Assembly: GCF_002563635.1 (NCBI RefSeq)
Contig: NZ_PDIZ01000001.1
Span: forward strand, 1,302,001 to 1,366,000
Reading direction: 5' to 3'
DNA: 64,000 nt
From: Bacillus sp. es.036
GTDB taxonomy: Bacteria > Bacillota > Bacilli > Bacillales > Guptibacillaceae
Position numbers and translations under genes: made by a program. This document shows positions 1-8,400 of the stretch, piece by piece. The notes below the pieces were generated by a model, which worked only from the letters and a program-made list of their open reading frames with translations, was not told where the DNA came from and did not search any database. How positions within the stretch are numbered: position 1 is the first letter of the stretch; every line of letters begins with the position of its first letter.

Positions 1-464
1 TCGTTCAACCGACAATGGAAGAGATGATTCAGGCTTTTGAAATGAGAAAGGTCTTAGAAGAAATGGCAATTAGGGAAGGATACTCTAAACTAGTGAAAAC
101 ACATATAGCGTTGTTAAAATCTCATACAGAGGAGATGAGTAAAGCTTTTGAAGCGGGGGACATGCTTGTATACCATGAGCAAAATAAAACGTTTCATCTT
201 ATAATGGCAAAAGCGAGTGGAAATCGTTATTTGATTGATTTTATGGAGAGGATATTAAACCAAATCACCATATATATGATTTTGTATGATGTTTTTAGAG
301 AAAATGATGAAAATGATCTGCTCCAACATCATCAAATGATCCAGCTTATAGAGAAGAATGATAAGGAAAGCCTTCTTGAAGTGGTTAAGGAACACCTTAA
401 TCACAGTTTAACAAAGCTCGAGAATGACAAGCACAAATATCAGTCGCTTACGAAATTATTCTAA
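1..464 (+). CDS. GntR-family regulator, FCD domain (5' truncated by window edge)
   Basis: The reading frame is open from the first bases of the window, so only the C-terminal part is seen. It has the all-helical FCD ligand-binding pattern of FadR/GntR regulators: an FEMRKVLE start helix, an HEQNKTFH metal-binding-type segment followed by SGN, and late helices with HHQMIQLI and KEHLNHSL. The conserved Asp/His residues of FCD domains usually bind a metal with a carboxylate effector. The N-terminal winged helix-turn-helix is outside the window. FCD regulators normally control sugar-acid or organic-acid catabolism, but no such operon is visible here, so the target is unknown. The gene ends just before a convergent hairpin shared with the ferredoxin gene. 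Confidence 0.85.
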   Translation, partial: VQPTMEEMIQAFEMRKVLEEMAIREGYSKLVKTHIALLKSHTEEMSKAFEAGDMLVYHEQNKTFHLIMAKASGNRYLIDFMERILNQITIYMILYDVFRENDENDLLQHHQMIQLIEKNDKESLLEVVKEHLNHSLTKLENDKHKYQSLTKLF

Positions 465-497
465 AGAAAGACGAGCTGTGTATAGCTCGTCTAAATA
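465..497. terminator. Bidirectional hairpin terminator between regulator and ferredoxin
   Basis: A perfect 9-bp inverted repeat, AGACGAGCT at 469-477 and AGCTCGTCT at 484-492 with a 6-nt loop, lies between two convergent genes. The T-rich flank is better on the minus-strand side, so it should terminate the ferredoxin transcript well and the regulator transcript less well. Confidence 0.7.
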
Positions 498-504
498 GGT
501 TCCC

Positions 505-825
505 TTATTCTGCAGGTCTCGGACCGGCATCCAGACCAGAACTTTCAACAGTCATCATAGGTTTTACTTCACAATCACCGTTAACGCGAACTTGACAGGA
601 AAGACGTAGGTTTTCTTCTACACCTTTTTTCTTGAATGCTTCCTGCTCAATTTCTGTTAGATCTCCAAACTCCCCATTCATTACTTCAACACGACAAGTC
701 GTGCATTTTGCTTTACCACCGCACCGGTGAAGCACCTGAACTCCGTTATCTTCAAGTGCAAGAGTTAGCTTTGTCCCTTCTTCTACGTCAAATGATCCGT
801 GATCTGGTACTGTTACTTTAGCCAA
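505..825 (-). CDS. 2Fe-2S plant-type ferredoxin
   Basis: A 106-residue electron carrier of the adrenodoxin/plant ferredoxin fold. The cluster ligands are Cys35, Cys41, Cys44 and Cys77 (C-x5-C-x2-C-x32-C), inside HRCGGKAKCTTC and LRLSCQV. The frame stays open upstream to 1038, but the start is set by a strong AAAGGAGG site placed just before a TTG at 823-825, giving MAKVTVPDHG. The extra upstream residues are hydrophobic and not family-like. The redox partner is not obvious: the neighbours are a convergent regulator and a divergent DUF2203 gene. Soluble and cytoplasmic by sequence, with no signal peptide. Confidence 0.88.
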   Translation of the reverse strand: MAKVTVPDHGSFDVEEGTKLTLALEDNGVQVLHRCGGKAKCTTCRVEVMNGEFGDLTEIEQEAFKKKGVEENLRLSCQVRVNGDCEVKPMMTVESSGLDAGPRPAE

Positions 826-988
826 AGAAATTCCTCCTTTATAAATCGTTCCCCGTTCACTTACTATCATATCGGAAATATGTACTCGTTTGAAGCACTC
901 TTTTAATTGTAAAATTTCGTCGAATGATGTGTAAAGAATAGAAGGAAGGGTAAATAAGAAGTAGTAAAGATGAACCAGGAGGAAAAAC

Positions 989-1420
989 ATGGATAAAAAA
1001 TATTTTACTTTAGAGGAAGCGAATAATTTATTACCCATGATTAAAAGAGAGCTTGCCGGATTAAAGCGTTTAAAAGCCCAGTTTAATGAACATTATGATC
1101 AAATTGAGCAACATAAAAAAACGCTTCTTTATCGCCATAAAACAAAAGTAGATGAGGATATTCTATTTAAGAAAGAAGCGCGTATGGAGTTTATGGAATT
1201 AGAGGCACAAACGTTTATCAATAATATTATGGCCCTCGGGGTCGAAATTAAAAACGTAGATGAAGGGTTAATTGATTTTCCTGCCGTTATCAATGGAAAA
1301 AAAGTGCTACTTTGTTGGAAAGAAGGGGAAAACGAGGTTTCCTTTTTTCATTCTGATTTTGGAGGGTTTAGCCAAAGAGAACCGATTGAAAACATCATTA
1401 AAGAAGAAGAGCAGGGCTGA
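989..1420 (+). CDS. DUF2203 family protein
   Basis: A 143-residue protein matching the DUF2203 family by its ordered blocks: N-terminal FTLEEANNLLPMIKREL, a central charged coiled-coil-like helix (residues about 20-75), then GVEIKNVDEGLIDFP and the C-terminal VLLCWKEGE / GGFSQREPI blocks. The ATG at 989 has AGGAGG 5-6 bases upstream. The family has no established biochemical role; it is widespread in Firmicutes and Actinobacteria. It appears monocistronic, divergent from the ferredoxin gene. No metal-binding or catalytic signature is evident, and it should be cytoplasmic. Confidence 0.85.
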   Translation: MDKKYFTLEEANNLLPMIKRELAGLKRLKAQFNEHYDQIEQHKKTLLYRHKTKVDEDILFKKEARMEFMELEAQTFINNIMALGVEIKNVDEGLIDFPAVINGKKVLLCWKEGENEVSFFHSDFGGFSQREPIENIIKEEEQG

Positions 1421-1440
1421 GGTCGTTCAGCCCCCCTTAT
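1414..1440 (+). terminator. Weak hairpin at end of DUF2203 gene
   Basis: GGGCTGA (1414-1420) and TCAGCCC (1427-1433) form a GC-rich stem overlapping the stop codon. The downstream tract is C-rich with few T residues, so function as an intrinsic terminator is uncertain. Confidence 0.4.
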
Positions 1441-1446
1441 TTGGAA

Positions 1447-1474
1447 GAATAAATAAATTTCAATTACCGTACTA
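1447..1474 (+). promoter_or_regulatory. Possible sigma-G (forespore) promoter of the spore-protein gene
   Basis: GAATA at 1447-1451 and CGTACTA at 1468-1474, 16 bp apart, resemble the sigma-G consensus (TGAATA and CATACTA). The position, about 50 bp before a gamma-SASP-like gene, makes a forespore promoter sensible. Short consensus matches in AT-rich DNA are common, so this is inference. Confidence 0.4.
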
Positions 1475-1524
1475 GTATAGAAAATAAAATATTGCTTACC
1501 TTAAGAAACAAGGGAGGTGAAGCA

Positions 1525-1641
1525 ATGAAAAACCCAAAGCAAAATCAAAAGCATGAGACAGAATTTGCGAGTGAGCTTGCAGCTGATCAGAACAATAATA
1601 AGAAACATAAGAAAAATAAAAAACAGAAAAAGAATGCCTAA
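1525..1641 (+). CDS. Very short gamma-type small acid-soluble spore protein (SASP)-like peptide
   Basis: A 38-codon gene with an excellent GGGAGGTGA site 6 bases before its ATG and a strong terminator right after it. The peptide has one TEFASEL segment at residues 12-18. (T/G)EFASE is the cleavage signature that germination protease GPR recognises in spore proteins and is the repeat core of gamma-type SASPs such as SspE. The rest is Gln/Asn-rich and ends in a very basic Lys-rich tail. Ordinary gamma SASPs are about 80-90 residues with two sites, so this is a minimal single-site form. It would serve as an amino-acid store in the spore core, degraded at germination. Assignment rests on the motif and composition. 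Confidence 0.62.
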   Translation: MKNPKQNQKHETEFASELAADQNNNKKHKKNKKQKKNA

Positions 1642-1644
1642 CAA

Positions 1645-1675
1645 AAAGAAGCTCTTAATGGAGCTTCTTTTCTTT
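1645..1675 (+). terminator. Rho-independent terminator after the spore-protein gene
   Basis: AAAGAAGCTC (1645-1654) pairs with GAGCTTCTTT (1661-1670), followed by a T-rich run. It isolates the small spore gene from the ABC-F gene. Confidence 0.85.
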
Positions 1676-1757
1676 ATGATAGTAGTAGATTAGTTCCCTT
1701 CTATCTCTAAAACAGTTAAAATAGAAAGCAGACTAAAGAGAGAAAAGGATGAGGATC

Positions 1758-3644
1758 ATGAGCTTGTTACAGGCTGAATCAATCACCAAGTCATATGGAG
1801 AAAAAACATTATTCGATGAAATATCTTTTTCGCTCGAAGATAAGCAAAGAATCGGATTAATCGGTGTTAACGGGACTGGAAAATCGTCATTGCTTAAAAT
1901 CCTTGCAGGGCTTGAATCAATGGATCGTGGCAAACTTTATCACGCAAATCAATTTCATGTGGAATATTTACCTCAAGATCCAGTGTTTATAGAGAAGAAG
2001 ACGATTCTTGAAACGGTTTTTGATAGTGACGTACCGCTTTTTAATACGGTGCGGAAATATGAAGAGGCGCTTCAAACCGTAATGAATCATCCCGAAAAAG
2101 AATCTGCTCAAGAAAAGTTGCTTCAAGCACAAGAAGACATGGATCGTCTTCAAGCATGGGATTTTAGTACACAAGCTAAAACGATCTTAACGAAGCTAGG
2201 TCTCCAGGATTTTGAGGCAAAGGTTAATGCATTATCGGGTGGTCAACAGAAGCGGGTGGCACTAGCAAAAGCATTTATTAATCCTGCCGATTTATTAATT
2301 CTTGATGAGCCTACAAACCATATTGATAATGCTACAGTGGAGTGGTTAGAGCAGTATCTCGCGAGCTATTCGGGCACTCTTTTACTTGTCACACACGACA
2401 GGTACTTTCTTAATCGCGTAACGAATCGTATTTTTGAATTAGATAAAGGACGGTTATTTGAATATGATGGAAACTATGCGACGTTTTTAGAACAGAAAGC
2501 GTTGCGAGAAGAACGTGAAGCAAAAGAAGAAGATAAGCATAACAAATTACTTAAGAGTGAACTCGAATGGCTAAAAAAGGGAGCTAAAGCAAGAACAACA
2601 AAACAAAAAGCCAGGAAACAAAGAATTGAAAACATGAAAGAACTACCTGGGCGTGCGACTGAAGGCAATGTAGATATGGCATTAGGAGCTAGTCGACTAG
2701 GCAAAAAGGTGATTGAAGCAACTGACCTTACAAAAACCATTAATGGTCGCACCTTGACTGATCGGTTTAACTATCTTGTCCTTCCTCAAGATCGAATTGG
2801 TATCATCGGACCAAATGGTTCTGGTAAAACAACGTTACTCAATATGCTTGCAGGTCGGATTGCACCTGACTCTGGTCACGTTGAAATTGGGGTCACAGTT
2901 AAGCCTGGTTTTTACACTCAACAAAATGAAGGGCTTGATGAATCTTTAAGAGTTATTGAGTACATTCGAGAAGGGGGAGAAGAGGTTCGTCTACGTAAAG
3001 GCGGTACCGTTTCAGCTTCCCAAATGCTTGAGCGATTTTTATTTTCACCTGATATGCAGTGGACTTACATATCACGATTGTCCGGTGGAGAGAAAAGAAG
3101 ATTATATTTGCTTCGCATTCTAATGGAAGAACCAAATGTACTTTTTCTTGATGAACCTACGAACGATTTGGATGTTCAAACGTTAGCGGTATTAGAAGAC
3201 TACCTTGCTGATTTCCCTGGGGCTGTTATTACCGTCTCTCACGATCGCTATTTCCTTGATAAGATCGCAGAACAGCTTTTTGTTTTTGATGGCACAGGAA
3301 AGATTAATCATTATTATGGCTCTTACTCTGATTACCTTGATGTTGTAAAAAGAGAAAAAGAACTTGAAGCACTTGATAAAAAGCAATCGAGTCAAAAAGA
3401 AGACATTGTGAATGAAAAGCCTAAGCAAGTGAAATTATCCTATAAAGAAAAGAAAGAATGGGAAACCATTGGGGACACAATTGAGAAAATAGAGCAGCGC
3501 ATTGAAGACGTGAAGAATGAAATTGCAGAATCAGGAAGTGATTTTGCCAAAGTAGACGAGCTCTATAAAGAAGAGCAGGCTCTTTCAATGGAGTTAGAAG
3601 AAAAAATTGAACGGTGGTCTGAGCTCTCGGAAAAAATGGAATAA
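1758..3644 (+). CDS. yfmR: ABC-F ATPase, YfmR/Uup type
   Basis: A 628-residue soluble twin-ATPase of the ABC-F family. First nucleotide-binding domain: GVNGTGKS near residue 36, LSGGQQKR and LILDEPTNH. Second: GPNGSGKTT near 353, LSGGEKRR and LFLDEPTND. A charged linker joins them and a C-terminal coiled coil (about 555-628) is typical of Uup/YfmR. There are no membrane segments. YfmR is known to act on the ribosome, helping with stalls together with EF-P; this is family knowledge. Another in-frame ATG lies at 1749, but the start at 1758 (MSLLQAES) matches the family N-terminus and is better spaced from AAGGATGAGG. Monocistronic. Confidence 0.9.
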   Translation: MSLLQAESITKSYGEKTLFDEISFSLEDKQRIGLIGVNGTGKSSLLKILAGLESMDRGKLYHANQFHVEYLPQDPVFIEKKTILETVFDSDVPLFNTVRKYEEALQTVMNHPEKESAQEKLLQAQEDMDRLQAWDFSTQAKTILTKLGLQDFEAKVNALSGGQQKRVALAKAFINPADLLILDEPTNHIDNATVEWLEQYLASYSGTLLLVTHDRYFLNRVTNRIFELDKGRLFEYDGNYATFLEQKALREEREAKEEDKHNKLLKSELEWLKKGAKARTTKQKARKQRIENMKELPGRATEGNVDMALGASRLGKKVIEATDLTKTINGRTLTDRFNYLVLPQDRIGIIGPNGSGKTTLLNMLAGRIAPDSGHVEIGVTVKPGFYTQQNEGLDESLRVIEYIREGGEEVRLRKGGTVSASQMLERFLFSPDMQWTYISRLSGGEKRRLYLLRILMEEPNVLFLDEPTNDLDVQTLAVLEDYLADFPGAVITVSHDRYFLDKIAEQLFVFDGTGKINHYYGSYSDYLDVVKREKELEALDKKQSSQKEDIVNEKPKQVKLSYKEKKEWETIGDTIEKIEQRIEDVKNEIAESGSDFAKVDELYKEEQALSMELEEKIERWSELSEKME

Positions 3645-3653
3645 GCAATACAA

Positions 3654-3687
3654 GATCCTACCATACACGCTGGTAGGATTTTTTTAT
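3654..3687 (+). terminator. Rho-independent terminator after ABC-F gene
   Basis: GATCCTACCA and TGGTAGGATT form a stem with a 7-nt loop, followed by seven T residues. Confidence 0.9.
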
Positions 3688-3760
3688 CGTCTTTATATCC
3701 TTTAATCGTTAGAGTTGCAAAAAACTATGAAATAAAACTTCACAATGTCTTTAGAATATT

Positions 3761-3789
3761 TTGAGAAACGAAGTAAATAGTGGTATAAT
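3761..3789 (+). promoter_or_regulatory. Sigma-A promoter of dpp operon with possible CodY site
   Basis: TTGAGA (3761-3766) and TATAAT (3784-3789) are separated by exactly 17 bp. A 10-of-15 match to the CodY box (AATTTTCWGAAAATT) covers 3755-3769, overlapping the -35 element. CodY control of dpp is established in B. subtilis; here it is inferred. Confidence 0.75.
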
Positions 3790-3830
3790 AATTCAGAAAG
3801 TTACGAATCTAGAGAGAAAGGAGAAAATTT

Positions 3831-4652
3831 GTGAAGTTTTATTTATCGGTAGATATGGAAGGAATAACAGGACTTGTTGATGACTCGTTTATTGATGCGA
3901 GCAAGCGGCACTACGAACGCGGGCAGGAAATCATGACAAAAGAAGCCAATCATGTGATTGAAGCGGCTTTTGGAAGTGGATGTTCAGCGATAACGGTGAA
4001 TGATAGTCATTCAAAAATGAACAACTTGCTTTTTGAGAAGCTTCACCCTGAAGCAAGGCTCATTTCAGGGGATGTGAAACCTTATTCAATGGTTCAAGGG
4101 TTGGACAGTACATATGAAGGAATGGGAATGATTGGCTATCACGCACGCGCAGGCACTCCGGGTGCAATGTCTCATTCCATGTTCCACAATGTAAGGAATT
4201 TCTACATAAACGAGCAAGTAGTTGGAGAGCTAGGGATGAATGCTTACGTTGCAGGATATTTGGGTGTTCCAGTATTATTTGTCGCTGGTGATGATCGAGC
4301 AGCACTCGAAGCTGAACAGCTGATCCCAAATATTACAACTGCTGTCGTTAAAGAATCGATTTCGCGATCTTCTGCGCTTTTATTCTCTCCCCATAAAACA
4401 GAGAAGATTTTGCGTGAACAGACAGAGAAGGCGTTTATCAACAAACGCAGTGTCGAACCATTAGTGCCTCCTCGTAAGCCTGTTCTTCGTATTGAATTTA
4501 ACAATTATGGACAGGCCGAGTGGGCGAGCCTTATGCCGGGTGTCGAGATTGAAACAGAAACGACCGTTAAATATCAAGCGAAAAATATGCTTGAAGCCTA
4601 TCAAGCCATGCTTGTGATGACGGAATTAGCATCTAGAACAACATTTAGCTAG
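3831..4652 (+). CDS. dppA: D-aminopeptidase DppA (M55)
   Basis: A 273-residue zinc D-aminopeptidase of family M55 that releases N-terminal D-amino acids (D-Ala peptides from peptidoglycan) in the cytoplasm. The N-terminal SVDMEGI carries the metal-binding Asp/Glu; VNDSHSKMNN, GYHARAGTPG and SHSM supply further ligands and active-site residues. Length and almost every block agree with B. subtilis DppA. The GTG start at 3831 follows AAAGGAG. First gene of the dppABCE operon, only 9 bp before dppB. It gives the transporter a role in salvage of cell-wall D-Ala peptides. Confidence 0.95.
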   Translation: MKFYLSVDMEGITGLVDDSFIDASKRHYERGQEIMTKEANHVIEAAFGSGCSAITVNDSHSKMNNLLFEKLHPEARLISGDVKPYSMVQGLDSTYEGMGMIGYHARAGTPGAMSHSMFHNVRNFYINEQVVGELGMNAYVAGYLGVPVLFVAGDDRAALEAEQLIPNITTAVVKESISRSSALLFSPHKTEKILREQTEKAFINKRSVEPLVPPRKPVLRIEFNNYGQAEWASLMPGVEIETETTVKYQAKNMLEAYQAMLVMTELASRTTFS

Positions 4653-4661
4653 AAAGTAGGG

Positions 4662-5597
4662 ATGCCTGTGGCGAAATATATTGTAAATCGTCTCTTCGCC
4701 ATGGTGATTACATTATGGATCATCGTAACCATTACGTTCTTCTTAATGCACGCGGTTCCAGGGTCACCATTTAACCAGGAGAGAAACACCAGTGAAGCGG
4801 TGCAGCAAAATCTTGAAGCGCATTACCATTTAGATGAACCGGTCTTTATTCAATATGCGATTTATATTAAATCCCTTGCGACACTTGACTTTGGACCATC
4901 AATTAAACAATCATCTACCTCCGTTAATGAAATGATTGGGAGAGGGTTTCCTGTCTCAGCAGAGCTCGGAATAACTTCTCTTCTGATCGCGATTATTTCA
5001 GGCATCATACTTGGTATCATGGCGGCCCTTCGTCACAATGGGGCGATTGATTATATGGCCATGACATTTGCGGTGATTGGGATTTCAGTTCCTAACTTCA
5101 TTATGGCGACACTACTTATTCAACAGTTAGCGGTCACGTGGGAAATTTTTCCTGTGGCGACATGGGCGTCACCAATGCATATGATTCTACCATCAATCGC
5201 GCTTGCTACAGGCCCAATGGCGATCATTGCGCGGTTAACGAGGTCAAGTATGATCGAAGTACTCAATCAAGATTACATCATGACGGCTCGTGCGAAAGGA
5301 ATGACTACCTTTCAAATTGTTACAAAGCATGCGCTTAGGAATGCATTGCTACCAGTTATCACGATTCTAGGTACGCTTGTTGCTGGTGTATTGACGGGTA
5401 GTTTTGTTATTGAAAAAATCTTCGCCATCCCTGGAATGGGGAAATATTTTATTAACGGCATTAATGATCGTGATTATCCTGTCATTATGGGAACAACTGT
5501 CTTTTATAGTGCCTTCCTCATAATGATGCTCTTTATTGTAGACATTGCTTACGGGATATTAGATCCGAGAATTAAGCTACATAAGAGGGGGGAATAG
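4662..5597 (+). CDS. dppB: Dipeptide ABC transporter permease DppB
   Basis: A 311-residue inner-membrane permease of the oligopeptide/dipeptide class. It shows an N-terminal first membrane helix, a large external loop, the typical HAVPGSPF block of DppB/OppB proteins, a five-helix core and the cytoplasmic EAA-type loop (ARAKGMTTFQIVTKHALRNA) that docks an ATPase. The C-terminal LDPRIKLHKRGE is family typical. The ATG at 4662 follows AGTAGGG. It pairs with DppC, which starts 1 bp after its stop. Confidence 0.95.
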   Translation: MPVAKYIVNRLFAMVITLWIIVTITFFLMHAVPGSPFNQERNTSEAVQQNLEAHYHLDEPVFIQYAIYIKSLATLDFGPSIKQSSTSVNEMIGRGFPVSAELGITSLLIAIISGIILGIMAALRHNGAIDYMAMTFAVIGISVPNFIMATLLIQQLAVTWEIFPVATWASPMHMILPSIALATGPMAIIARLTRSSMIEVLNQDYIMTARAKGMTTFQIVTKHALRNALLPVITILGTLVAGVLTGSFVIEKIFAIPGMGKYFINGINDRDYPVIMGTTVFYSAFLIMMLFIVDIAYGILDPRIKLHKRGE

Positions 5598-5598
5598 C

Positions 5599-6543
5599 AT
5601 GATACCAGAGCGAAAAGAAATGAAACAGGAGTTATCTGATGACCTGTTTCTTCCTGTACAAAACCCCTCTTCTAATGCTGAGATGATCGCGAAACCTAGT
5701 ATTTCCTATTGGAAAGATGCCTGGATGAGGCTTTCTGGGAACAAGCTATCTATGGCTGGACTTGTGATGCTAGTTTTACTTGTATTAATGGCGATATTTG
5801 GGCCGTTATTAACGCCATATTCCTATGATCACCAGGTGCTAACAGAAGGCAATTTACCACCTTCTTCTGAACATTGGTTCGGTACAGATAATCTTGGACG
5901 AGATATGTTCACCCGAACATGGAATGGTGCAAGGATTTCATTATTCGTTGGATTTATGGCGGCCATTATCGATTTCATCATTGGAGTCGCTTATGGTGGG
6001 TTTTCTGGATACAAAGGTGGAAGAACAGACAATTTTATGATGAGAATTATTGAGATTTTATATGGTCTTCCATACTTGCTGATGGTCATTTTACTAATGG
6101 TAGTCATGGGACCTGGACTATTCACAATTATTATTGCGTTAACCGTAACGGGCTGGGTTGGTATGGCAAGAATCGTTCGAGGCCAGGTTCTTCAATTGAA
6201 GAACGCCGAGCACGTACTGGCATCTCGAACATTTGGAGCGCGTGCTGGTCGTGTTATTCGGAAGAACCTACTTCCGAATACAATGGGACCGATTATCGTT
6301 CAAATGACGCTTACCGTACCCACGGCGATTTTTGCAGAAGCTTTTTTAAGCTTTCTAGGGCTAGGTGTACAGGCACCTGTTGCGAGTTGGGGTGTTATGG
6401 CAAATGATGGTTTGTCTGTTATTTTATCTGGTCACTGGTGGAGATTATTTTTCCCTGCATTCTTCATTTCGTTAACGATGTTTGCTTTTAACGTTCTTGG
6501 CGATGGTTTGCAGGATGCTCTTGATCCAAAATTGCGTAAGTAA
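5599..6543 (+). CDS. dppC: Dipeptide ABC transporter permease DppC
   Basis: A 314-residue second permease. After a polar N-terminal tail (about 45 residues) come six membrane helices. HWFGTDNLGRDMFTR and the EAA loop (SRTFGARAGRVIRKNLLPN) are diagnostic of the DppC/OppC branch. It starts right after dppB with GAGGGGGG upstream of the ATG. In B. subtilis the next gene is the ATPase dppD; here the operon goes straight to the binding protein, so the ATP-hydrolysing subunit must come from another locus. Confidence 0.95.
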   Translation: MIPERKEMKQELSDDLFLPVQNPSSNAEMIAKPSISYWKDAWMRLSGNKLSMAGLVMLVLLVLMAIFGPLLTPYSYDHQVLTEGNLPPSSEHWFGTDNLGRDMFTRTWNGARISLFVGFMAAIIDFIIGVAYGGFSGYKGGRTDNFMMRIIEILYGLPYLLMVILLMVVMGPGLFTIIIALTVTGWVGMARIVRGQVLQLKNAEHVLASRTFGARAGRVIRKNLLPNTMGPIIVQMTLTVPTAIFAEAFLSFLGLGVQAPVASWGVMANDGLSVILSGHWWRLFFPAFFISLTMFAFNVLGDGLQDALDPKLRK

Positions 6544-6597
6544 AACCTCATTTTCATGAGATTTCACTGATAATAAAATCATAAGGGGGAAATTTAT

Positions 6598-8229
6598 TTG
6601 AAGAAAATCGTAACAATGCTACTTTCCTTGTTGCTTCTTATTGGAATCGTTGGTTGCACTACAACGGAAAATAGCTCATCAAATTCAAATTCAGGAAGTG
6701 ACGATGCAAACCAAGAAGAGGGTACGAAGGTACTTAAGCTGAATAATGGAAGTGAACCAACTTCATTTGATCCACCAATTGGCTTTGATAGCGTATCATG
6801 GAACGCGTTGAACAACTTAATGGAAGGTTTAACGCGTCTTGATGAGAAGGATCAGCCACAGCCTGCTGCGGCAAAAGAGTGGGAGCTATCTGAAGATGGC
6901 AAAACGTATACGTTCCAATTACGTGAAGATGCGAAGTGGTCGAATGGAGAAGCCGTTACTGCTGAAGATTTTGAATATGCTTGGAAGCGACTAGCGAATC
7001 CTGATACGGCATCTCCAGCCGCGTTTCTTGCATACTTCATCGAAGGGGCGGAAGCATATAATACAGGAGAAGGATCAGAAGACGATATGATGGTAAAAGC
7101 TGTGGACGAAACGACGCTTGAGGTAACACTTGAAAGTCCAGTTGCTTTCTTTCCTAATTTGATTTCAAACCCGGCTTTCTTCCCTGTTCATAAGGCGACT
7201 GTAGAAGAAAACCCTGAATGGCATACGGAAGCAGATTCGTATGTAAGTAATGGACCTTTTAAACTATCAAAATGGGAACATGATTCTGAGTTTGAATTTA
7301 GTAAGAATGAAAATTATTGGGATGCTGCGAATGTAAAGCTTGACCAAGTAAATTGGGCAATGGTTGATGATACGAATACAGAGTATCAAATGTATAAAAC
7401 AGGAGAGCTTCATACTTCTGATGTCCCAGCTGACTTAAGCGAAGAACTTTTCAGCGATGGAAAAGCTCAAGTGGAAGATCAGTCAGGAACTTATTTCTAT
7501 CGCTTCAACCTTGAAATGGAGCCTTTCCAGAATGAAAATATTCGAAAAGCTTTTGCAATGGCCGTTGATCAGCAGAAAATTGTAGAGTTCGTTACGAAAA
7601 ATGAAGAGAAACCAGCTTACGGCTTTGTTGCATATGGATTTGAAGATGCGGCAGGTGGTGATTTTAGAGAAGTTGGTGGTGATCTCGTCAAAACAGACGC
7701 GGATCAAGCAAAAGAACTACTTGAAAAAGGCATGGAAGAAGAAGGGTATGATCAACTTCCAGCTGTAACCTTAACGTACAATACGGATGATGCTCATAAA
7801 AAAATTGCTGAAACGCTACAACAAATGTACAAAGAAGTTCTTGGTGTAGATGTAGAGCTTGCGAACCAGGAATGGAATGTTTTCTCTGATGAACAAAAGC
7901 AGTTAAACTTGCAGTTTTCAAGAAGCTCATTCCTTGCCGATTATGGTGATCCGATTAACTTTCTTGAAAGTTTCCAAACGGATCATTCTATGAACCGTAC
8001 TGGTTGGAGCAACGAGGAATATGATTCTTTAATCGCAAAGGCGAAAGAAGAAACGGATGAAGCGAAACGTTTCGAATACATGCATGATGCAGAAGCACTC
8101 TTATTCGAAGAAATGCCGATTTTCCCGATTCATTTCTACAATCAAGTTTACCTTCAGAGTGAAGATGTGACGGGAATTGTTCGTCACCCTGTAGGATACA
8201 TGGAATTGAAATGGGCGGATATTAAGTAA
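6598..8229 (+). CDS. dppE: Dipeptide-binding lipoprotein DppE
   Basis: A 543-residue extracellular solute-binding protein (SBP family 5) that delivers peptides to DppBC. The signal peptide ends in a lipobox (IVGC) with Cys20 as the lipidated residue, followed by a Ser/Asn-rich linker. The mature protein has the family-5 blocks LNNGSEPTSFDPPIG, GLTRLDEKDQPQPAAAKEW and SNGPFKLSKWEHDSEF. Length equals B. subtilis DppE. The start is TTG at 6598 with AAGGGGGAA upstream. It is the last gene before a strong terminator. Confidence 0.95.
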   Translation: MKKIVTMLLSLLLLIGIVGCTTTENSSSNSNSGSDDANQEEGTKVLKLNNGSEPTSFDPPIGFDSVSWNALNNLMEGLTRLDEKDQPQPAAAKEWELSEDGKTYTFQLREDAKWSNGEAVTAEDFEYAWKRLANPDTASPAAFLAYFIEGAEAYNTGEGSEDDMMVKAVDETTLEVTLESPVAFFPNLISNPAFFPVHKATVEENPEWHTEADSYVSNGPFKLSKWEHDSEFEFSKNENYWDAANVKLDQVNWAMVDDTNTEYQMYKTGELHTSDVPADLSEELFSDGKAQVEDQSGTYFYRFNLEMEPFQNENIRKAFAMAVDQQKIVEFVTKNEEKPAYGFVAYGFEDAAGGDFREVGGDLVKTDADQAKELLEKGMEEEGYDQLPAVTLTYNTDDAHKKIAETLQQMYKEVLGVDVELANQEWNVFSDEQKQLNLQFSRSSFLADYGDPINFLESFQTDHSMNRTGWSNEEYDSLIAKAKEETDEAKRFEYMHDAEALLFEEMPIFPIHFYNQVYLQSEDVTGIVRHPVGYMELKWADIK

Positions 8230-8234
8230 AAGCA

Positions 8235-8268
8235 CGGAGCCCGGTTTGAGTAAACCGGGCTCTTTTTT
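8235..8268 (+). terminator. Rho-independent terminator after dppE
   Basis: GAGCCCGGTTT and AAACCGGGCTC with a 4-nt loop form an 11-bp stem followed by six T residues. It separates dpp from ykf. Confidence 0.95.
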
Positions 8269-8400
8269 ATAAGAAGACTATAAAGGAAATCTGAAAAAGG
8301 ACTATAGTTCTAAGTTCATCATTGATAGAATAATTGTGATGAATGTCGTAAGCCTAGTTGAAATTTACCGGATCACGTCCTCATGAAAAGGAGAATTTGA

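Noticed and set aside
826-1038. Frame extension of the ferredoxin gene giving a hydrophobic N-terminus
   Set aside because: AAAGGAGG directly precedes the TTG at 823-825 and the extension does not resemble ferredoxins or a proper signal peptide.
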